Part shown: positions 49,736-61,600 of the stretch, one piece after another
How positions within the stretch are numbered: the stretch's first letter is position 1
Layout of the letters: every line of letters starts with the position of its first letter
NCBI GenBank assembly: GCA_025617745.1
Contig: CM046853.1
Coordinates: 14,317,323-14,381,322 of the forward strand
DNA length: 64,000 nt
Direction: 5' to 3'
From: Heliocidaris erythrogramma
Lineage: Eukaryota; Echinodermata; Echinoidea; Camarodonta; Echinometridae
Notes under the pieces: generated by a model
The model's database searches: none
The model's input: only the letters and a program-made list of their open reading frames with translations
Told to the model about the DNA's origin: nothing
Position numbers and translations under genes: made by a program

Positions 49736-51152
49736 CGATTATGATGTGCAATGTGGAAAATAACTTAGATGTACTGTGATTATGTCTTAATACACATTAC
49801 CAGTCTCCCTTTCCAGTGTATGCCTGTTCATTCATCCAACTCTTGTTAGTCTAGTTTTCTGCATGTATTTTCTGTGTATATCATTACTATAATTATATTA
49901 AATGCCAATCACACATTGTAATTTATATTATGTTTGTTCTCCAAAGAAAATACTGAGGAATTTTGTACGATATATTTTATATTAAAATGAAATACAAGTC
50001 AAAATGAATGAAAATTGGTGTCTTAATCTAATTTTTAATAGTGTAAGAAAGATACATTACAATTTTGACAAAAAGTTTATTTAATCCAGGAATGTGCAAA
50101 CAGAACAAAATATGGAAAAGATGAGACAGAAGAGAGCAAAGGGGTTAAATATGAAAAGAGATAGAGAGTAAAACAGGGAGGGGGTAAGAAAAAGGAAAGG
50201 GGAGGGAGAGAGAGAGAGAGAGAAAGAAAGAGAAGACTGACCGAGAGATGAGAAAAAGAGAAATATACCGAGGGACAGAGAATGTAGGATAGGGTTATGG
50301 TTTGATCAATGAAGAAAAGAGAGCATATCGTTGCAAAAGGTGTATCAAAAGATAAATTTCCTTGTTTTTCTGTATTTAGTTGTTTCCTGCGAGTATTTTA
50401 GCAGAGGTAGTATCGTTACCCACAATTTTTCTTTCAAAGATAGATGTTTCACCGGATGTTTGTTTTACTTGTTTATCTGTATGTCCAGACATTTTAATGG
50501 GTTTTTAATTGTAACCCCCCAAATGCCATACATGCAGTATCTTGAATAGAATGTCATTTTTCGTACATTCACAAATACTGTATCCCAAGCTCATGACAAC
50601 CCTCAATCCATGCCAAACATGAAACACAAGATCTGAACCACTACAAATTCTTGTAAAGATTTCTTTTTATTTGAGTGTAGACCACCATACACTGATGACA
50701 CCTCTCTAAAAAGGGGAGCAAAAACCTCTTACATCACAAGACTAAATTGATTATAATACAAATACAGACAAAACGATGACACAGACCATCTCAGAATCAC
50801 CTATTTGGTAAAGTAAATTTCAGAATTGGAATTCGGACACGAGAACAAAAATACCTATCCTTCCCCAAATACTTCTTCAATTTTGGGAAGGTAACATTAA
50901 ACATGCAGGTATGAAAATTCTTCAGTACAATCCTTGCATCTTCTAGTATACAAATATTTTCAAATGAAGTTTGTAATTTTGTCACATTAACTTTTATTTC
51001 CTTACTTTAACTTATCATCTTTATCAACTATAATTATAATATTCTGGCAGAATTTTTTTGATATGTAATACACTTAATTTTCTTCAATATTGTTGGTAGC
51101 AAAGTAATGTGTGATTTCTATAACTGAACAATAAATTCCAGAATAACCTGCG

Positions 51153-51310
51153 CCCCCGTTTCATAAAACTTGATATCTATGACAAGTTGCAATAACTGTT
51201 AAAAGCTACTGAAAAAGCTACTGAAATCCTTGCATCTGATTGGCTGAGAGCAAATTTGTCATAGAAATGTGGCAGTTGTTACTGATAACAAGTTTCATGA
51301 AACAGGACCC
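51153..51310. mobile_element. Dispersed MITE family, copy 2
   Basis: GCCCCCGTTTCATAAAACTT at the left and AAGTTTCATGAAACAGGACC at the right form imperfect inverted ends. The interior is nearly the same as 28400-28520, including CTTGCATCTGATTGGCTGAG. Confidence 0.7.
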
Positions 51311-53408
51311 TGATCTTCTCCAGCAAAGAGAATGAAACATAGTGATTGACCAGCTGTTGCAGCCAACTGCGGAGATTACGTTTAGATAACGCTCTTCTCC
51401 AGTTTTGTCGCAGAGATTTAATATCCTTATCACTAGAATGCAGATCTCACTCCTATCTTTTTTCGCATTTATCACAAATGACAAAAGTAATTTGAAAGGA
51501 AGTGCATGCATATTTAATTTTGGCATACTTCTTGAAAAATGTAATAAACTGCATATTCTTTAACCCTTGCTTGCATTGGTCGAAAAATACATGTACACAG
51601 TACACCTGCATGTAAGTGTGTACAAGTCGTACATAACTTTGACTGAAAATAGGTATTTTTCCTTTCCCGCACAAAAGTTAATATCTTATCAAGATTCGAT
51701 TTTTTTAACGATGAAAGAAATATGAAGTATTATTGTTATTATCAAACTAAAACTTAAATTTGATAAAGTTCATTTCATGTAAACCATATGACACAGAACA
51801 GGTTTTTTAAAAGCCCAGGTACCCTCTTGCATTACCTGATATACTTCATAGAAATATATCAAGATTGCGATTCGCAAGTAAAAACCTATACAATATGACT
51901 GTTATGTAGATTAATTAGGTCACAACTACACGTTTTGATTCTCTGCCAAAAAAACATCAACCACCTCATGGTCATCCATGAAGAGCCTCAAAAGAATCTA
52001 CAATAGGAATTTATACATACGGTAGGATATATTCAAACAAAAACATATCCTTCCTTTCTCTTGCCAAAATATGGCAGTATTTATTTACATTTGGTAACTC
52101 AAATAAATCACAGTATTGACAAATATATTTCTTAATTTGATCTTAAGTGGGTAATGTATCATTTTTTTTTAATTGGATCATTACGACTTTCACAGAATAA
52201 AAATCAATTAACCATCCACCACAAAGCTAAGAACTGACAAGAATTAACAATATCTTAATGTTATTAATCCTTTTCCCTATTCCAATTTGAATTAAATAAG
52301 ATTCTAATACTGTAACAAAAATTATGATAAATAAAAAAAATAAAAGAATCAAGACTTAAGACATCCTTAATGCTTTGGACAACAGGAAAATAACAACTAT
52401 TCATTTGAAATATACAAATTTTTTATTGTTCATTCTAAGAAGTACACGAAAAAGGGAAAGCTACAAGACAAACATGCACACGAAATAATAAGAGTGGTAT
52501 TTACAATGTACATTAATCTGCATTACTGAAACAATTTCTTTGTACAGGACAAAAAATGCAGCTTTACAACATTTAACATCAAACAAAAGAAAAGAAAAAT
52601 TGAAACTTTAGTTTTGAATGACAACCAGACATTTCTTTCTGTATACATCCTGTCATTGTTAGCTGTACAAGCACCCATAGGAAGTTGGACTTGATCATTT
52701 CAAACCGATGAAAAATGGACATATATCTTATTCTTGGGTGTTCCTTAAATCATTTCTGATTTTATCAGCATCTCTCTCTTTCCTATCACTTGTATGAATT
52801 TGGAAGCACTACATTACATAAACGTGTTTTCATATCAGAAAGAGGTAGGGAAGCTATTTTACTTCTCTATTCAAATATCATTCAAATGTTTCTGTCAGGC
52901 AACTCAACTGTGCAACAAAAAATTGGCATCACATCAGATACACTCATCCAAAAATAGGATATACACGTATGTGATTCTCTGTAAATATCGATTTATGAGA
53001 GCCAACATTCTTTGGATTATAAGTCTCAATTCTCGATGGTTTAAGAAAAGTACAGTTTACAATCAATCAAATTATGGGGGCATATATTCATATATTCATA
53101 GCTCTGAATTGTAAGTTTTTCTTCTGATTGGGACACCCAACATGTACCTGAGAGGAACAAAATAATTTTGAGAAAAAAATCCACAACTGAGTGCTACCAA
53201 TCATAGGTCTAGATAACCCTTCCAATAATCTCTCCTTCTTCAGATATGTTCAGACTTGATAAGTTGGAATGTTTGTGCTGGTCTACTGGGTACAAACGAT
53301 CCACAATTTGAATACAACTGGGCATTTCCTTAAAGCCATTCAATCCACCATTTGCATTAACGTTACACAACTGTGTATCTTTAAACTGTTACAAGTATTC
53401 ACAGTATG

Positions 53409-53550
53409 CAGGGATGCCACTTAGAATTGATAAAAGGTAGGAAAAATCATCTAGAATGGGCCCTTGTGTACATAAAAAGTGGTTTTCTATGGCTAAAAAT
53501 ATGTTGAAAAAGTAGGAATTCCTACTTTTGTCTGAAAAGTGGCATCCCTG
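53409..53550. mobile_element. CAGGGATGCCACTT MITE, copy 1, 6-bp target duplication
   Basis: Ends CAGGGATGCCACTT and AAGTGGCATCCCTG, 142 bp, bordered by AGTATG at 53403-53408 and 53551-53556. Same family as 60357-60500. Confidence 0.85.
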
Positions 53551-54115
53551 AGTATGCCCACATCGTTTCATCTTTAGAACAATCGTCTTAGCATGTGATA
53601 TTGAATTCTAGTGTGGAATAATTCATACAGGAGATAATAGAACACTGACAATCTTTAAAAGAAGAGATATAGGGCTGAAAGAAATCAACTAAATGGAGAT
53701 AAAAATACATCTCTGTGGAATGTAACTTCTAATTTCCTTCCCCTGAACTGCATCCTTTATCAGAACTTCAAAAAAATAACATGCTCCATCTGAAAACATC
53801 CAGCCCAATCAAAACTTACCCGATTCTCAAACTTTGGTTGGAAATATAAACTGCCCTATCAATATGACATTTCTAGAATGCTTTTTAAATGATGGGTGCG
53901 GTGAGAGGTTCTAACATGGATACATTCTTTACAAGAAAACTTCTCCTTGGACTCAGATTTTTTTCCCAAAGAGAGTGGGCTACTTGAAACACAGAAATCC
54001 CTGAAAATTAAAAGTCAACTCCCCTACAATATCAACAGTCTGGTGAATTACAGTCACTTCGAAACTAAGGCCATTTCTCAAATCTATTTGCGTATTTACA
54101 AAGCACTAAGAAAAC

Positions 54116-54175
54116 ATATATATATATATATCAAGACCCCCTCTCTCTCTCTCTCTCTCTCCCACACACTCTCTC
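54116..54175. repeat. (AT)n and (CT)n microsatellites
   Basis: ATATATATATATATAT followed by a run of CT units and an imperfect CA/CT continuation. Confidence 0.85.
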
Positions 54176-56570
54176 CCTCATACACACACATATTCTCTGT
54201 CTGTTTTTTCTAAATCTCTTCATCCTAACAATCAACATATTTCATTTTTTTCTTCTTTCATTCTGAATAAAATCAGAAAGTATGTCATCTCAGTTTTCCC
54301 TAAATTTCTCTAGTAGATTTCTATATTTCATATACTTGTAAATTCACAATCCATAAAAATCAATATTGGAAAAAAAAGCCATAATGTACAGCCCTTCGAC
54401 AATAATCACAGACAAAGCTTTAAAATTTCAATCTTGGCAAAATGGTAAAGCAGCCAAGAAATGAAATTCAAGTGCAAGTAATATTTCTCCAAGATATAAT
54501 TACAATTTGATGATACAAATTACATATTTTTGACTACCATCCATATTGTTGAGACATGCTTCCCAATTCATGCAAATTATAAACATAAGGAGATTACATA
54601 ATCATACACCTAAGATAAATCATCGACATGAAATGAAATATACACAATATGTTACAAGACACTCTCAGAGCAATCTTACAGTTGCTGCTTCAGTTGTCAA
54701 ATACTGAACCAGTGATATCTTTTCTCATTTAACGTCCCATGAAAATGATTTCTCAAGCACTCCAGTAAGCTGTGTGTTCAATATAGCAGAACTATAATGA
54801 TCATTCAATTACTAATCACACTCAAATGTATTGATCTGTCAATACCAAAGAGGGGGAGAGGGCAAAGATTTGTGTGGAAATGAGAGAAGTTGAAGGGACA
54901 TGCTCCTAAACCGCTAAATTTATTATCACTATAACTGCATTTACACAACATAATGAGGTTTATTTGAAAGCAGCGGAGTGTAAGAAATGGATGGGAGTCT
55001 TGTACAATAACAGGATAACATCTTGGAAACCAAATCTACCTAAACCATAGCAGTGCAATCAAGAAGTTCTCTTGACCACTGCTGAAGGCTAATTCCCTCA
55101 AATAGAACACTCATGATCTTCGCTAGCCCAAGCATTTCAGCCTATTAATATTTGTTCTGCAAGTGTTCTGCACCACCAGTTTTCTTCAAGGATCTATAAA
55201 TACTTACATACTTTGCTTATTTGGTCAGTATTTTCTTGTGCCCTGCACTGCATGCAAAATACCTTACATACCACCTTTTATGTACTGGCCAAAGCTTACA
55301 GAAAAACCTGTTTTCATGGTTTATAATGCATTATTGACAATCATTTTCAAATTCATGTAATTCGCTCGAATTATTAACATATTGCTTGCCTCACCTTGCA
55401 TAAGATTTTTTGCTTACCCATCTCAATTCTTAGCCTGCATTTCCAAAGATATTTGCTTTTATATGTTCTTCTTTTGTAATGTACTATTTGCTTGTCATAT
55501 GCTAGGCTTGTATAGTCCCAGAAGATATGGAATAAAAGGAAACACAAGAGCATCATACTGAAAGAGCTTTCTATTTATACTTTATCAAAACACAAAATTG
55601 AGGTATTTGGCCAAAAGATCCCAAAGGTAATCTTCATGCTCACTTATATTTAGTTTTCTCTTTTTGTGTGTGCTAAATCTCTTTTACCTACGACTCTGCA
55701 CTCTATCATATTTCTTACCATTCTTAATATATTTCACTTAATAAAAGAATGAATCAAGAACTCAACTTCGTACAATACATAGTTCTCCTCACTCAAAAAT
55801 GATTCATTAATTTGATTTTTTTTTGTTTACAACAAATTTAAAACATCTCAACCTATGCTCACTCCCTTCTCTTCCTCCTTACAACCATTTTTATACAAAA
55901 TAAATATATCTTACATAATGTCACCTAAACATGTACATTATGACTTAACTGAAAACAGAAAGGAAACAAATGCACCAAATGTACTATAAAATCATGAACT
56001 AGATAATTTTGTATGAACAATTTAAAAAAAAAACATCTAAAGCTTGTTAACTTCATACACTTTTGTCATAAGGTGACAAAATGTTTTTAAAAAAAAAGAT
56101 AAGCAAAATACATGTGAAATTTTCATTCAGCATAATTCGATGTGTCCAGTTTCTATTGACAACTATGGCTTTGTTTTTATAATTAAACACTAAAGAAAGC
56201 TTAGAGCAAGTTTTCCATTCAAGAATAAAACTGCATATTGACAGCTACATGTATGATCAATATGAGTGGACATCAGTCCTGCATATTAACTAAAGATGTA
56301 AAAGGGGAGCAATTATGCAGAACACAGCTTGAGGTATTGACGGGGCCAAACTAAAATCAAACTGTCGTGTTATTATATATTAAATGATAGACAAAATTTC
56401 ATCTTACACGCAGCCAATAGGACATTCCTCCAATGATATACTGAACTTTGACCTTTGAACTAAACATAAGGCATTTCTTTCTCATATGTCCCTATTCATC
56501 ATTCCCCTTCTTGAATCTTCATAAAGCCAATGCTACAGAGTAAACAAGATGAATGCGACTGCGTCTCCTA

Positions 56571-58185
56571 TATGCCTCCGCCTAAATTCAGTTGATGGCT
56601 CAAACTGCTCTTGAAATATTGTGATAACCAGAATAAAAGCCTCTAATTACATGTTAACTGACCTCTTTGACATTTGACCTTACACCTTATAACCCAACTT
56701 ATCTCCTCCTAGTCATGAATACAAATTAGTTGAGATATGGTCATAACAATGTAAAACTACCCCAAAATCTAATCAGTTCCTCTTTCTATGGGGATACATA
56801 CTGGTACCAAGTTTGAAGTTCTTACCTCAAACAGTTCTTCAGAAATCGCGGTAACGGTGCTAAAAACCAAGAATTTCATGTAATTTCATGTAAATTGACC
56901 TCTGTGACCTCCTTATCCCAAAATCTAATCAGTTCATCTTCGTATGGGGATACATACTAGTACCAAGTTTGAAGTTCTTACCTCAAACGGTTCTTGAGAT
57001 ATCGCAGTAACGAGGCTAAAAACCAGTAATTTCATGTAATTTCATGTAAATTGACCTCTGACCTTTGACCTACTTACCCCAAAATCTAATCAGTTCATCT
57101 TTCTATGGGGATACATACTGGTACCAAGTTTGAAGTTCTCACCTCTGATAGTTCTTGAGATATCGCGGTAACGGTGCTAAAAACCAAGAAATTGACCTCT
57201 GTGACCTCTGACCTTTGACCTCCTTACCCCAAAATCTAATCAGTTCATCTTCGTATAGGGATACATACTAGTACCAAGTTTGAAGTTCTCACCTCAGATA
57301 GTTCTTGAGATATCGCGGTAACGGTGCTAAAAACCAGTAATTCCATGTAATTTCATGTAAATTGACCTCTGTGACCTCTGAACTTTGACCTACCTACCCC
57401 ATTCTATGGGGATACATACTGGTACCAAGTTTGAAGTTCTTACCTCAAATAGTTCTTCAAAAATCGCGGTAACGGTGCTAAAAACCAAGAATTTCATGTA
57501 ATTTCATGTAAATTGACCTCTGTGACCTCTGACCTTTGACCTCCTTACCCCAAAATCTAATCAATTCATCTTCGTATAGGGATACATACTAGTACCAAGT
57601 TTGAAGTTCTTACCTCAAACAGTTCTTGAGATATCAAGGTAACGGTGCTAAAAACCAGTAATTTCATATAATTTCATGTAAATTGACCTCTGTGACCTCT
57701 GACCTTTGACCTACTTACCCCAAAATCTAATCAGTTCATCTTCGTATGGGGATACATACTAGTAGGGTAATTCCGCAAATAAGGGAGCCAATTTGTGACA
57801 TTTTTGGTGTCCCTTTTACATATGAAACCCACATGTTTTTATGGCTCATAATGAAAACACCAATAGTGGAGTGAGATTGTAAAGTGATCTCCAAGCATAA
57901 TGTTGCATTGTCATGCTTAGAATCACCTTACAATCGTACTGCACTATTTGAGTCTTTACTCAGAGCCACACAAACATGTGGGTTTCATATGTAAAAGGGA
58001 CACCAAAAATGTCACAAATTGGCTCCCTTATTTATGGAATTACCCAGTACCAAGTTTGAGGTTCCTACCTCAAATGATTCTTCAGAAATTGCGGTAACGA
58101 GAAGTGGGACGCACGCACGCACGGACGGACGGACAACCCAAAAACATAATGCCTCCGGCACCCACCTTCGGTGGGCGGAGGCATA
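56571..58185. mobile_element. TA-flanked element filled with tandem repeats (nested composite)
   Basis: TATGCCTCCGCC at 56571 and GGCGGAGGCATA at 58174-58185 are exact inverted repeats whose outer TA may be the target duplication (a Tc1/mariner-type or similar source, inferred). Inside are about seven copies of a roughly 150-170-bp unit: CCCAAAATCTAATCAGTTCA, GGGGATACATACTAGTACC, AAGTTTGAAGTTCTTACCTC, GATATCGCGGTAACGGTGCT, ATTTCATGTAAATTGACCTC. Starts near 56761, 56926, 57077, 57227, 57398 (partial), 57548, 57719. The last copy is split by the MITE at 57765-58045. The right end has GCACGCACGG then GACGGACGGACAACCC and a CACCCACCTTCGGTGGG hairpin. Confidence 0.8.
57761..58049. mobile_element. 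281-bp palindromic MITE with AGTA target duplication, nested in the tandem repeat
   Basis: The element at 57765-58045 has ends GGGTAATTCC and GGAATTACCC. Arms pair through GGGAGCCAATTTGTGACATT and TTTACATATGAAACCCACAT. AGTA precedes and follows it. Other copies of the host repeat read CATACTAGTACCAAG with a single AGTA, which proves the insertion and its duplicated target. Confidence 0.92.
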
Positions 58186-58647
58186 ATAAAGCACTTGATT
58201 CCTATGATAAATATTTGGAATGTATGGGTTAAATGTGCAACCTTTATTATGCTGTTCCTAGCAGAAGTCCAAACGTGAATAAAAATAAGGTCTGCCTGGT
58301 CTTTAGAATCAAAATAGAATTCCATAAAGTCATAAAACATCTCTCTGTTGTATCAAATCATGCTGAATGAAAAACTCACCATATATTTGCTAGCTTAGGT
58401 TGCATGTATTTCACGTTCTCTAAACAAAAATAATATCAGAGCATGTTGTTGGGGAAAAAATGTTCTCTTAGGCAAGGGTAGGTAATGTAACCCTCATAAC
58501 TCGTATTTGTTCAATAGAGGGTCAGAGGTCAACTTGTGTTCATAGGAATTCTTCTTTCTGTACAATGAATAATGTGCTTCCGAACCAAGTTCCAATCCGA
58601 GATTTCAGCTGTCTGTCACGGTGATATGAGGAATTCTTTTCATTCCT

Positions 58648-61600
58648 TTATGCTGTCTTGGAATCGCCTTCAGTCTCTGCTTTTACCTTCTTCACCATAG
58701 GACTGTTGGAGAATGAAAAATACTCCATGAAGATAGACCTGCTATGATGTACCTCAGGATATATGTGATATTTGTTTCTCTAGTGAATGACATATGGAAA
58801 CCCTCTATTAAATTTTCATGAGATTTTGTTTCCTTTAATAAGTGATGACTTATCCACGGAGACTATCTTTACAGAATATTTTAAACTAGTAAATCTGTAT
58901 ATGTTTTTAACTGGTACAAGATCAGATCCCTAAATGTATTATAAACAACATGCCAATGCAATATCAGAGAGATTACATTCCTGAGCATAAATAAAATCTA
59001 GAGCACCCTCCAAAACTTTCATTAAAAACAAAACAAACTAATACTAGTGCATAAAGTCCAACATCAAGCTTGCTAAAGAAGAGTATAGCTCTTACCTTTC
59101 TATAGAAGAGGCTGGTCTCTTGGCAGCAACAGTAGTTGTTGGTTTAGCAGCAGCTGTCTGGTTATCCTGGAGCCATCTAACCTGTGTGGCCGGTCCATAT
59201 CTATAAGGTCAAACAAAACAGAGTTACCAGAAATGCTCATACCGCTCAATGCTCACTAAATTCTTATGTCATTTTCCTTTCAGAAATTGTATCGGCTGAA
59301 CAATAAGTCAAAACAAGTTCTACTTGCTTTTTATTTTTCACACAACCCAAACTAGAACTGATGATAGTTTTGTTTTTATTGCATAAAATCAAACCTCTAT
59401 TCTCATATACATATATTGGATTAATCATATACTTGTACAAAAAATGGCATCAATAAAGCAACTCACCCCTTGACATTGCGTGCAGCGATTCTGAAAATGA
59501 TAGCTGGTTTGCTGGTGCAGTCAATGTGAGCTGCTGCCAAGTTAGCAGAGCTCACAACACAAGATGGGTTGGGTCCACAGTATACCCTGACAAAGGCTAG
59601 CTGGGCAGGAGTAGCAGGCTTAGCATCTCCTGAGGCCCCACCCATGGTGCTACGTACGGCAAGGTAGACAGAATACTCCTGGATCTCACCGTTGGTGTTT
59701 GCTGGAGGCTCCCAAGATAGGTGAGCTCCATCTGGGCTCTGAAATCACAACATACAAAGCAGAAATAGTCAATCTTTTCATTGTTGACAGTTTGGCAATA
59801 CATAATTATCTGTACTTTGAGTGATAAGCTTGAAAACTACTATGCAACTGCAAATATAAAAATATGGTACATTGACATTACCTGTCTCTTACACAAATAC
59901 CTTTGTGTGTGTCATTCATCACATAAATTTAACAAATAGTTAATACCCTTTTTTAGATTGAGATACATGACTTTTCAATCTTATTCACTCATCACTGAAA
60001 TATGCAAAGTACTTTGAGCCATTACCTATGATAAAACATGAAAAGTAATTAATTCAAATATTGCTAAATGAAAGCACATCGAAAAACAGAAGAAAGAAGC
60101 TCTGGTAACTTCAGCATTGATTACAATGACAGTATATTACCTTGCTAATTCTAATAGCTGATGGTGCTCCAGGGAATCCAGGCAGACATGTTTTGAATGC
60201 AGAGATCTCACTCCACGGACCCCGCCCACAAGCATTGATACCAGCGACCCTGAACTTGTAGGCTGTACCTGGGTGTAGCTCCTGCTTCTTGAGGAAGCTG
60301 TGATCCGGCACACTTACAACATCAATGTCCTAGGAAGAAAAGAGAAATACTTTAATCAGGGATGCCACTTAGAGTTGATATAAAATCCTGAAAATCATCT
60401 AGAATGAGCCATTTTGTACAAAAAAAATGTGTTTTCTATGGCCTGAAAATAAGTTGTTTGGGCCTGAATTCAGGCTTTTGCCTGAAAAGTGGCATCCCTG
60501 TTTGATAAAGAGGAAATGGTATAATGATTAGGATGAATGATATATATATATATATATATATATATTTGACCTGAAACAAGAAAAATTATTACTAGAAATC
60601 CTAGGATGAAATCAAATATGATCATAAACATTTAACCCTTTTTATCACCTCCATCTTTCTTTAACACCATCATCATAGCTAACTCAAGCACCATCAGCCT
60701 CATTCATCATCATTTTCACTACCAATAAGCCACCACCACCAACATCATCTTCACCATCCTTGTCCTCCCCACCATCAGCACAAGCTTCAAAATCATTAAA
60801 CGCCATCACCACCACCATCTTCATAATGATGATCATTAAACACCACCATCATCCCTATCCTCATAATAGTTATTGCCCCCATCATTACAATCATTATTCA
60901 CTGCCATTATCCTAAATAATAGCATCGGTGTATTATTATAAGAAATTAAAGAGACTGTCTACTTACATCTTCATTCCTACTAATGATCTCTGACGGCAAG
61001 TGATAATGTGCTACTGTGGTGGTCGTGGTCTTGATGATGCCAACATCGTACCACTGGTTGCCGTCTTTCTTGGCAAGCTGAATGGCTTGACCTATTGGGG
61101 ACTTGCCATCCTCCTGTATATACAAGAGCGAACAATATTATTCAAAAGTAGATGGAAGAAAACTTTATATTACATTTTATATATATATATAGATATGTAT
61201 AACTTAAAAGACAATAATATTCTAATATCACACAAAATAATAAACAAGGACCAGACTGATGACATACATGATTTTCCTCAATAAATCAAGTCTATTTAAG
61301 TCTAAGCCGAAGTATACTTTGTAAGAAACTATGATATCTTTAAACAACGTTAGAAAGATAAATGGTATTGTCATAAAAGGTTTGATGCAAAGAACAATTT
61401 ACATTATATGGAGAATAGTACTACTTCCATACTTTTTTATCATTCATTATGTAGACATGCTTAATTGTAAATTTCAAAAGATATATATACAAATATATCT
61501 ACCAACAAGAAATGAACAAACATAATCCCCTAAAAATCTAAAATCTATTAATCAATAACATCTTTTGACATTTGCATGAAACAGGTTCAAATAATGGTAT

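Larger units (their letters stand above)
49736..56570. other. Intergenic AT-rich stretch between convergent genes; may include HCFC1 3' UTR
   Basis: No supported coding exon. Contents: a GA-rich tract (50180-50290), MITE copy at 51153-51310, CAGGGATGCC MITE at 53409-53550, and TA then CT repeats (54116-54175). Long AT-rich text with many TTTATT (minus-strand AATAAA) could be the 3' UTR of the minus-strand host cell factor gene, but its end cannot be placed. Confidence 0.5.
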
